Positions 55,985 to 64,000 of a stretch of 64,000 bases of DNA are shown here, piece by piece; position 1 is the first letter of the stretch, and every line of letters starts with the position of its first letter. The stretch comes from Meconema thalassinum (lineage: Eukaryota; Arthropoda; Insecta; Orthoptera; Tettigoniidae): assembly GCA_946902985.2 (NCBI GenBank), contig OX336388.2, forward strand, positions 120,691,894 to 120,755,893. The letters are read 5' to 3'. The notes under the pieces are model-generated. The model worked only from the letters and a program-made list of their open reading frames with translations. It was not told where the DNA came from and made no database searches. The translations under genes were made by a program, and so were the position numbers.

Positions 55985-57340
55985 GATCTGTTCCATACCC
56001 AGTGCTGTTCTTGTAACTGCCTTACAGCAAAAATCAAATCCATTGTGGACCTTCCTGCGCTGAAGCCATGTTGTTCTTCCCTCATCCCTCCTTCTATCCT
56101 TGTCCTAATTCTCCTTTCCAAAACTTTCTCAAACGTCTTTGCACAATGACTCATCAGTGTTATTCCCCGATAGTTTCTGCATTCTGTTCTACTACCTTTC
56201 TTGAAGATCGGGACAATTATTCCCTTTTTCCAGTCCTCTGGGGTCTTCCTTTCCTTCCATGCTGTCTTCATCACTCGGTACAACCATTGTATCCCCATCT
56301 CTCCTGCTGCTCTCACCATCTCCACATTCAACTCATCCACACCCGGTGCCTTCCCTCCTTTTATCTTCCTCACTGCATCTTCCACTTCTTTCCATGTTAA
56401 GTCCTTTTCTGTTTGCAGTTCATCTTCCTCTTCCCCGATTTCTTCCTCCTCGCTTTGGTTTCCATTTGGGTTCAGGAGTTCTTCAAAATATTCTTGCCAC
56501 ATTTTCTTCAGTTCTTCCCTATTTTCTATGTCTTGTCCCATTTTGTTCACCATTCTAACATAATCCGTAGGATCCTTCCGCCTCTTATTCTTTACCATCC
56601 CATACAGGACCTTTTTTGTACCTTCACTATCCTCCATCATCTTTGTCCACTCTTCCATCCACTTTCTTCTCTCCTCAGCCACTACTCTCTTTGCCTCCTT
56701 CTTTCTTTCCTGGTACTCTTCCCTTGTCTCTACCGTCCTATTTTGATATCCCCTCTTTTCCCTTACTATTTCTTTTGTCTTCTCATTCCACCATGGTGTT
56801 TCCTTCCACCTCTTCTTACTACTTGTCCTCCCACATACTGCTTCTGCTGCACATACTAGTGTCTTCTTAAATCTAGCCCATTCCTCTTTCTTCATCTGTT
56901 GGAATACCGACAGTAGTGGCTACGCGGGCTAAAGCGCTGCGTTAGGTCAAGGGGCCAAGCTCTCTGCTGACTCGGTAGACGCGTGGGTTCGAGCCCCACC
57001 GTCGGCTGTCCTTGAAATGGTTTTCCGTGGTTTCCCATTTTCAACACCAGGCAAATGCTGGGACAGTACCTTCTGACAGGCCACGGCCGCTTCCTTCCAC
57101 ATCCTTGCCCAGTTTCATTCATCTTCATCCATTCCATCTCTCATCCCGACGCGCAGGTCGCCCACGGGCGTCGACTAGAAAGACCTGCACTCGGCCTCTC
57201 AGGAGGTTACACGACAAAAAAAAAATCTGTTGGAATTCCTTCCCTTACCATTTTGAGGTACTCGACCCTTCTATCTCCTTCTTTCAGTTTCCATATCCTT
57301 ATAAGTCTTTCCTGGTTCTCAGTCCCTTTCTTCTCCTTAG
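55985..57340 (-). pseudogene. RTE-like LINE, linker and reverse-transcriptase N-terminal half
   Basis: The frame from 56895 down to ~55985 encodes KKRWKETPWWNEKTKEIVRE, a long charged linker, then WKEVEDAVRKIKGGKAPGVD, FKKGSRTECRNYRGITLMSH and EEQHGFSAGRSTMDLIFAVR. These are RT motifs 1-2 of RTE-type elements. It is truncated before the catalytic palm motif by the family H repeat. Upstream parts continue at 57238-57340 and, beyond the 57341-60742 insertion, at 60743-61430. A SINE sits at 56906-57224. Confidence 0.9.
56906..57224 (+). repeat. tRNA-derived SINE, family D, with poly-A and 12-bp target duplication
   Basis: The head ACCGACAGTAGTGGCTACGC has an A-box, B-box GTGGGTTCGAGCCCCACC, and a closing CCGTCGG that pairs with the first bases as an acceptor stem would. 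The tail is ACGAC followed by ~10 A. ATCTGTTGGAAT flanks it at 56894-56905 and 57225-57236. The exact duplication and poly-A suggest a recent insertion. Confidence 0.93.
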
Positions 57341-58339
57341 TAGTGGGGAGGTTAAGACGTAAATAAATGGGGTACCGTTCATTTTTTGATAGAAGCATGA
57401 GACTTGGCACACTTATAGTTTGGACCCTAAACTTTCGATCTGAGATGGTAGCCACTTCCGGAAGTCGCGCGAAGTGCCTGTTTTGCAAGGTTGCCTACCC
57501 ACCCGGAGTGAACTATGAAATCTACGCTTAAGTCGATTACAAAAGCCGTTTCTCATTTTCAAAAACTCGCCAATGTATTTCTTATGGGCCCTCGCCTCTG
57601 TTGGGGACCGAGAATCAGACGACGCGGCTGATGAAGCGAGATGCAGAAGTGCGCGTGACGTCACACGCTCCTAGTATCTATGCAGCTTGACGCGGGTAAG
57701 CGACGCGACGCTACCGCCGTGTATTGTTGCGGTCAGTAACAGAAGCTTGGTGCTTTGCTGTGTTTGGGGAACTGATTTCTTGGAGATAAATGTGCGTCAT
57801 TCATCTTGTGCATGCAATTATATTGATAAGTACATACACGGTAAATATTTTCTTTGCTTTTAAAACTGTTGACTCTCGTTTATTTCGACTATTCGTTACA
57901 TCCCTGTGTTATAGGTTATGTATACTTAACAGTTAAAAATTGTTTTAAGTACTTCTAACAACGGTAAGGTTTACATTTATTTACATTTTATGTGTTTCGT
58001 GTTGTTTGCTTAGGATGTGGAGGCTTGGAATCTTTCGAAAAAAAAAGTGAGTTACGGCAATTTTTCATTTTTGAAGTAATAACATGACTTTTTCTAATTT
58101 TGTTGTTTTCATTTTTTCAGTGGAATCTGAGAAGCGAAAACAATACAAAGAATTTGTCGAGGAACGCCTTAACAGCGGGGGGAAAAACTTTTAAGACACC
58201 GTGAAGCAAAATAAATGCCCTCGTTTTACGTCAGCTTCAAAAACATCGCCGACCAAGACAAAAGAAAATATCGTCGGCCTCAAAAACGACTGCAGTCTTT
58301 TCAGTTAATTATACATAGCTACAAGTAAGTGCCAATTGG

Positions 58340-59794
58340 GATACCTAGACAGTTTTTTCGCACATGAAAACCAACTAACACCACCGTGTCTCTCCACAAA
58401 CTGCGAACTAAGACCGTGCAAAAAATCAGATCTTTTGAAATGTTGGATGGCTGCAAGTGCAGATGTCTTCCACACCAGGGACGTACCTGCCGTACAAGCA
58501 AAAATTATCGATGGACCTGCCCTAGTCCATATGCTACATCCCGGACAGTCAAAAACGTTTCAGGAATATGCCGACAGCATTTTTTATGCCATTCCTCAGG
58601 AAAGAACTTAATACTGTTCATCGCGTTGATGTCATTTGGGACAAGTATATACAGGATAGTCTGAAAAACCACACAAGGGCAGAACTGGCCGAAGTAATAT
58701 GCACGAAAGTCACAGCTGGAACACGCATTCCGAAAGGATGGCCCAACTTTCTGTGCAACTCCGAAAACAAATGCGAGTTGTTTCAATTCATAAATACGCA
58801 AATACAAAAGATCTCACAGGAAGGCAAAGAAATGTACAGTACACAGGATTCGTCAGTGTTAGCATCGCCTCATCGAGAAGATATGGATATGTTGTCTCCA
58901 TGCAATCACGAAAAGGCAGACACAAGGGTCATGATTCACATCGCGGATTGTGTTAGTCAGGGATACCGGAAAATTCTTGTGCGAACTGTGGACACCGATG
59001 TCCTTGTATTGGCCGTGAGTATTGTGTCTAAATTGACGGACATTGAAGAGCTATGGGTCCACATTGGCACGGGAACGAACCAATTTCCCAAGATTTAGGT
59101 AGGGACCAATGTCGGTGACAAAACGTATGTTATTATGGAAAGGCAATAGTGACTAATTAGGCTTTACTTGTTGCAGGTCGTAACAAGGATTTAAGTTTAC
59201 ACCTATTTCACGCATTTTCTGGATGTGATACCGTTTCCTCGTTTTCCAACAAAGGTAAGAAGAGTGCCTTTGAAGCATGGACGGCTTATCCTGACGCCAC
59301 CAAAGGATTTTTGGCAGCTCAGGAAGAGTTGGTAATCACTATGTATGACAGGTAGGAAAAATTGATTCATAATCGTTACCGATGCGTTTTTGTTGAACTT
59401 CGTAGTTAACACTTGTGTTTTATTGCATTGCAGGTCGAGTTCATTTGTCAACGTAAATGGCTGCCGAAAGGAACTTTGTACCAAGAAAAACCGATCTCTG
59501 TAGAGTATTCCTCCAACGCAGAATGCACTGGAGCAACCTATCCTGCGTACCATGTACCAGGGGGGACAATCCCTGAGCCCAATCCAGGAACTACCCTCAC
59601 CGTCAGATTGGGGCTGAGAAGAAAGTCCATCAGGATGGACACCGTGGTGGACGCCCATCCCCATTGCAACTAAGGCTTGCTTAGAACTAATCCGCTGCGG
59701 GTGCAAAAGTTGTGCAACTAGGCCTCAGCAATGTGTATGCAGGAGGAGAGACTTGAAGTGCACGGAACTGTGCTCTTGTGACGCAAAGTGCTAA
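58340..59794 (+). pseudogene. XPG/FEN-like (PIN-domain) nuclease gene with Cys-rich tail, three exons, broken
   Basis: The first visible exon (about 58355-59098) has KIIDGPALVHMLHPGQSKTF, RVDVIWDKYIQDSLKNHTRA, SPHREDMDMLSPCNHEKADT and LVRTVDTDVLVLAVSIVS. The second (59177-59351; TTGCAG| to |GTAGG) has HLFHAFSGCDTVSSF followed by GKKSAFEAW. The third (59434-59794) ends CGCKSC...CTELCSCDAKC. EADTR plus TVDTDVL resembles the acidic XPG-I region, and GCDTVSSF-KGKKSAFEAW resembles the helix-hairpin-helix (GCDY...GIG-KxAL). That homology is inference. The family itself is a dispersed unnamed metazoan protein. Breaks are a one-base shift in a T-run near 58585, a TAG near 59503 and a TGA near 59612. 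An N-terminal exon before 58340 is expected but not identified. Confidence 0.72.
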
Positions 59795-60169
59795 GTAATA
59801 TTTTCTGCTTATTTTCTACTTCCGTCTTTAATAGCTAAGAGATTATTTTAATACATTTTCCCCCTTTTTAGGAAGTTTGTTGAGCCTCCAAGGTTAGTTT
59901 TGGTGGGCCTGATGCATAGGGACACACGCATTACAAAATATGGACTTCTGCCTTCCTATTCTTTGTTATCTCATGCCTTGTTATTCTTCCTTTTTTTGCT
60001 TTTATGTAAGTTATCAGAATTATTTGTGATTTTTATTAAATAAATTAAAGCTTGGAGAATGTGGTGGCTTGTTTTTGCAGCTTTAAGAAAGATGCGTCTA
60101 GTAGGTAGGCAACCGCACCACAAATTTAAATCCTTCCACTCCAAATCGTGATACTAACGTTTTCCAGGT

Positions 60170-60540
60170 GATTCTGTGTGCAAAAAGTATTCATTTAAAC
60201 ACAAATTGTGCTAAATGTTCCGGCATAACTTAACAAAATGACAGTGTTTCGCCCCGGTGTGCGATTGGGCTCTTCAGTTGGTTAAAGCACACTTCACCAA
60301 GACACTGTCTAGTACACACTGGGAAGGCCATTGCAAGACGTATTTGATACATGTGTATCCACGTCACGAGCAAAGCCAGTGCACTATGGGAGTCGAAACT
60401 CCACTCCAAAGCAATTATAACCTTACCTTGGCATTGAATATATATTTTCAAAAGAAAAATATGTATTGTCCGTTGAGCCATTATATATTTAAATACAAAT
60501 TGTGCTAAATGTTCCGGCATAACTCAACAAAATGACAGCA
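60170..60540. repeat. Relative of the 16088-16492 foldback repeat
   Basis: AATGTTCCGGCATAACT-AACAAAATGACAG occurs at both ends (60215-60245 and 60508-60539). The interior has GTTTCGCCCCGGTGTGCGAT and CGTCACGAGCAAAGCCAGTG as at 16140-16275. It lies inside the 57341-60742 element. Confidence 0.75.
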
Positions 60541-60742
60541 AAATAGGCATTTGTAATCAACATAAGCGTTGATTTCGTAGTTCACTCCAGGTGGGTATGC
60601 AACCATGCAAAACAGGCACTCGGCGCGACTTCCGGAAGTGGCTACCATCTCAGATCAAAAGTTTAGGGTCCAAACTATACGTGTGCCAAGTCCCATGCTT
60701 CTATCAAAAAATGAACGGTGGTTTTACCTAACCTCCCCACTA

Positions 60743-61430
60743 TAGTCCCTCTCAGGTTCATTACCAGCAATCGATGGTCGCTATCCAGGTTCTCCGATGG
60801 TATAACCTTGATGTCCGTGATGTTCTTATTTAATTCTTTCTCATACAGTATATAGTCGACCACCGACTTCCTGGTCAAGTCATCACTGCACCATGTGATT
60901 GTGTGGCTTTCTGTTTTCTTGAACCAGGAGTTCCCAACTAGCAAGCTGTTCCTTTGGCAGAAGTCCAAAAGTCTCTTTCCTTCCTCATTTCTTCCGCCCC
61001 AACCCTCTGGTCCCAGCACACTATCATACCCTTGTCTTTCTCTTCCTACATGGGCATTCAGATCCCCCATAACAAACATATTTCTTCCTACCAGCTGCTT
61101 CTGCAATTTCTCTTCAAACTCCTCCTCCTCTTCAGAGGCGCAGCCTACTTGTGGAGCATACACTTGCAATATTTATGTGGTCTCTACCCTCAGTGCTAGT
61201 TTCACTTTCATCATCCTATCACTTATTCTCTTCACTTCTTCTTTTAAACCATCTCGTACTACTCCTCTCACTCCATTCCTCTTTCCCTCTTCATTCCCAC
61301 TCCAGTACAGTCTATAGCCTTTTCTCAGTTCTATCCTTCCTTCCCCTTTCCACTTTGTTTCTGCCAATCCCAATAAATCCAACTTCCTTTTTTCCATCAT
61401 ATCCACTATCTCCTCCACCTTCCCCGTCAG
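60743..61430 (-). pseudogene. RTE-like LINE APE-type endonuclease domain
   Basis: The minus-strand frames are MEEIVDMMEKRKLDLLGLAE-TKWKGEG (the LGLAETKW motif) from 61418, then after a shift VYAPQVGCASEEEEEFEEKL, FVMGDLNAHVGRER (GDFN-like), then TITWCSDDLTRKSVVDYIL and SDHRLLVM (the SDH motif). All four hallmark APE motifs are present. One frameshift lies near 61170. It continues across the 57341-60742 insertion into the linker at 57340. Confidence 0.93.
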
Positions 61431-61740
61431 CGTTCTTATGTTTAAAGTTCCAAATCTTAGTCCGTGTTTACAGCCGTGTCGTTGTCTATTATATCCATCA
61501 TGTCCGAGGCTCGTTCCATTCTTGAAAGCATTTGGTTTTATCCACTACTGGCTTGCTGGGCCTATCGTAACTTCACCAGAGCCCCATTAGCCGTCACTTT
61601 TCAGGGTTCCTGTAGGACCTTCACAGCTACTGTAGCGGTCCCGGGGCACACGAAGTCCCCACTGTACTTCGCCCCTACAGGCAATCCCCTACTTTGTGCC
61701 GTTGCCCGTCTCCCACGACGAGGATGAGGGGTTGGACTTA
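61431..61740 (-). other. Probable 5' region of the RTE-like LINE
   Basis: GC-richer sequence directly upstream of the endonuclease start with no frame of its own. It includes GGGGCGAAGTACAGTGGGGA. The LINE 5' boundary is not defined. Confidence 0.4.
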
Positions 61741-61823
61741 TGGGAGACAAACGTCTATTCAATTAAATTATTGACAGTGTACTTGTCCAAATAGGAGAGC
61801 GTTTTAAATGCATAAAGAAATTT

Positions 61824-62215
61824 GTGTTCTTCTCGCTGCTGGATTGCGATTTGTCTGAGAAGCACAGAAATAAGTTTCCAGACAGTGATGTTACTGCCCT
61901 AGAAAACACCTATTGGTCATTTTTCAACATGGTTTGCTTAAAAACTGAATTAAGTGAGATGTATTCATCTTCTGAGTTTAAAGAGAAAAGTGTTTCAGAC
62001 TTAATGCAGTTTGTGCATATTAATAAATTCTACATGGGTATGTCAGAGATTTTCAAGCTTATCAAACCAGTAGCAACAATTCCTCTGCATAACGTTCTTT
62101 TTCAACACTGAGACGCATTAATACATATAGCAGATCGATTCAAGGTCAGGAAAGGCTATCATCATTAGCTATGTTGTCGATTGAAATGATTGCTTGCATA
62201 AATTAGATTACAGTA
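61824..62215 (+). pseudogene. hAT transposase C-terminal fragment (ZMYM1-like)
   Basis: One frame has KFPDSDVTALENTYWSFFNM and FKEKSVSDLMQFVHINKFYM to a stop at 62111. After a small frame change RRINTYSRSIQGQERLSSLA and MLSIEMI follow. This is the hAT dimerisation region, different from the copy at 5412. Terminal repeats were not found. Confidence 0.8.
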
Positions 62216-63059
62216 AAAAAGAAGAGCCGCAGACTAGAGTTTGTTTTCAAGTAGGTAGATCTAACAAATAGTTGCAATTTTTCTGTGTACGTACTTTGAC
62301 TTTGACTTGTTCAAATTATATAATCTGGTTTCTAATGAATTGTTAATATTTATAAAATGTGTCTCTTTTGAAAATTTGTTATTTTTTGTCCCTACTTGAA
62401 TACAAGGTGCGACATAACCAGTTTGAATGCATGTTCATGTAACCGTTAATTAAAATGTTCATGTGATTTAGCAATTAATGGCTTTGTACATTTTATTCAT
62501 TCAGAACTATGCATGTCCCACCCCCACCAACATTCATGAATGGAAGAGCAAGCCTGACTTTCATGACCAGCATTTGCCCCTGAACAACAGCACATTACAT
62601 TCATACAGTAGACAACAATTAAAAATTAATTTTAAATGTGAGTTTATTTACAAGCACATTACGATTACAAATTGTCAGATTAAATTTCTGATAAGCATTC
62701 ATTACCCGACATTCAGGCGTCTGGTATCAAAACAAGACACATCACTTCAACAAAAATTTTCAGGAGAGACAAAAAACTGAATAAGTCCTTTGTTTACTGA
62801 CAATAAATATTCCCTTTTTTTTATTATTTGTAAGTGATACTGACAAATATTTCAAAAAAGTTTCATAACCCATGCTGTTTTACTTTACTTTTTATAATCT
62901 TTTTAATATTTGATGTGTCTCATTTTGTTTTAAAACTTGCTGTTGTATCTTGTTTTGCAACTCAGTAATCGGATGTATCTTATTTCATTCTTCACAAGTA
63001 TAAAGTCGATTTAACACACCAATACAAATGTTAACACAGAACACTAAAGAATTGCATAA
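62216..63059. other. No gene recognised
   Basis: AT-rich. The 62478-62780 frame has no domain. It may hold the 3' end of the hAT fragment. Confidence 0.3.
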
Positions 63060-63131
63060 GCAGCACACAGAGAGCTTGTTATGAGGGACACTATCATAGG
63101 CCTTTTCAATGTCCAAACACACCATCATGAG

Positions 63132-63849
63132 ACTCAGCAATATTTTTCTAGGTTTGTGCCGTGACTTGTGTGGGGTTTCGCCTAGAACACCGAGCTGGCT
63201 CATCAACAGGCACGGCACAAACCTAGAAAAATTGCCGAGTTTTTATTCACTGGCCGTGAAAGCCAACATACCATCTTTTGGAAGCCTTCATAGGGAGGTT
63301 GTTGCTGCTTGAGCTTTAGATCTCGCAGGTAAGAGGTGCAGTTGCCCTCTATATAAAGGGAGGTAGCACGCAGTTCACTACACCTGTGGGGGTCCGGATG
63401 GGGACACCAAGAGCCCGCTGATGAGCCTGCTTGGTGTCCTAGACGAAACCCTACACAAGATGAAAATCCACAGCCTGCTTCCAGTCTCTGACCGGGTCAG
63501 GAATGGAATGAATGAAGCCCCCATCCAGCGGCGAGGATATGGACTGTGCCGGCTGCCGAGGCCTGATGCACTCCTCTGGGGCAATAATTAAATGAATGAC
63601 AGATGAAGAGAAATGATAGTGGAGTGTGTTGCTGGAATGAAATTTTGACAGAGAAAACCGGAGTACCCGGAGAAAAACCTGTCTGCCTCCGTTTTGTCCA
63701 GCACAGATCTCACTTGGAGTGACCAGGATTTGAATCACGGACCCAGCGGTGAGAGGCCGGCGTGCTGCCGCCTAAGCCACGGACCCTACACAAGATACGG
63801 CAAAAAACTAGAAAAATTGCTTAATTCACTGGCCGTGAAAGCCGATATA
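63132..63849. mobile_element. Retroposon (family of 11300-11620) with 13-bp target duplication
   Basis: ACACCATCATGAG flanks it at 63119-63131 and 63850-63862. The ends carry AATATTTTTCTAGGTTTGTG and ...AAAACTAGAAAAATTGC. It contains an inverted TGTGCCGTGACTTG / CACGGCACAAACCTAGAAAA pair near 63150-63230. A SINE is inserted at 63462-63782. Confidence 0.87.
63462..63782 (-). repeat. tRNA-derived SINE, family E, full-length, 14-bp target duplication
   Basis: The minus strand starts at the TCCGTGGCTTAGGCGGCAGC A-box, with B-box GTGATTCAAATCCTGG. It ends CAGGCTGTGGATTTTCATC. ACCCTACACAAGAT flanks it at 63448-63461 and 63783-63796. I associate this SINE with orthopteran genomes, which is the main basis for the organism guess. 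Confidence 0.92.
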
Positions 63850-64000
63850 ACACCATCATGAGGTTCTTTCCACGTTCCCAGTATTTCTCCTTAAAGTGCA
63901 AAATTGAGATCCCCAATATTTCGGCCATTCCTGAAACCATGCTGTTCGTCTTCTAATAAGGGCTCAACTGTCTACCTCAATCTGTTTTTTATAATTTTAT

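Larger units (their letters stand above)
57341..60742 (+). mobile_element. 3.4-kb inverted-repeat element carrying an XPG/FEN-like nuclease gene
   Basis: The ends TAGTGGGGAGGTTA are inverted at 57341 and 60742. After a short divergent stretch the inverted similarity continues for ~170 bp (CCGTTCATTTTTTGATAGAA, ACTTCCGGAAGT and TGGAGTGAACTA on both). TAG is duplicated on both sides (57338-57340 and 60743-60745). The element splits an RTE-like LINE. Removing it with one TAG rejoins the LINE frame (RGT|KEKKG). The only recognisable gene is at 58340-59794. A foldback relative of 16088-16492 lies at 60170-60540 inside it. Confidence 0.87.
63060..64000 (-). pseudogene. LINE reverse-transcriptase fragment with nested retroposons
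   Basis: Minus strand near 63960-63890: EPLLEDEQHGFRNGRNIGDL (RT motif 2). Near 63120-63065: MVCLDIEKAYDSVPHNKL (RT motif 3, with the catalytic-region Asp of DIEKAYD). The two halves are contiguous in RT order if the 63132-63849 insertion is removed. The element continues off the right edge. Confidence 0.83.

Noticed and set aside
56259..56859. Long plus-strand open frames rich in S, L, P and F
   Set aside because: They are antisense to the real LINE frame (KKRWKETPWW ... GFSAGRS) and reflect its purine-rich coding strand.
60895..61525. Plus-strand open frames of 80-140 codons
   Set aside because: Antisense shadows of the LINE endonuclease domain on the minus strand.

Overview
This window is nuclear DNA of an arthropod, most likely a polyneopteran insect (orthopteran-like). 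The evidence is very long introns, low gene density, several tRNA-derived SINE families of a type I associate with Orthoptera, RTE-like LINEs ending in (TGA)n, and many hAT, pogo and mariner remnants. The order-level call is inference from memory, not from a search.

Only one host gene is visible. It is a minus-strand RMND1 (DUF155 family, mitochondrial) homologue. Five coding exons join in phase: 49363-48992, 37193-37058, 20314-20098, 17436-17277 and 8385-8188. Together they give 361 codons, from the initiator Met to just before the C-terminal membrane-anchor region. The last exon(s) must lie left of base 1. Introns of about 2.7 to 17 kb hold almost everything else in the window.

Layout. 0.9-4.1 kb holds the 3' end of a Ty3/gypsy-like LTR element. 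4.8-7.8 kb is a complete but decayed hAT with an exact 8-bp target duplication. 8.2 kb is an RMND1 exon. 8.7-17 kb holds LINE fragments, SINEs, a pogo-like element inside an 849-bp tandem duplication, and foldback repeats. 17.3-20.3 kb holds two RMND1 exons separated by a LINE insertion. 21.6-26.3 kb is a CGGBP1-type hAT with a long-inverted-repeat element inside it and a SINE inside that. 26.8-29.3 kb is a LINE split by a retroposon. 29.9-31 kb is a Transib-like element with RSS-like ends carrying a mariner fragment. 31.7-34.8 kb is a SINE containing a hAT, partly tandem-duplicated and then hit by a LINE. 35-49 kb holds RMND1 exons 1 and 2, more hATs, a 1.09-kb perfect-type palindrome and LINE/SINE nests. 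49.7-55 kb is AT-rich and nearly featureless. 55-62 kb is an RTE-like LINE interrupted by a young SINE and by a 3.4-kb inverted-repeat element that carries an XPG/FEN-like nuclease gene. 63-64 kb is a LINE with two nested retroposons.

The most interesting item is the 57341-60742 element. It has long terminal inverted repeats and a 3-bp target duplication, and its excision restores the host LINE reading frame. Its only recognisable gene is a (now broken) spliced nuclease-like gene with a cysteine-rich tail.
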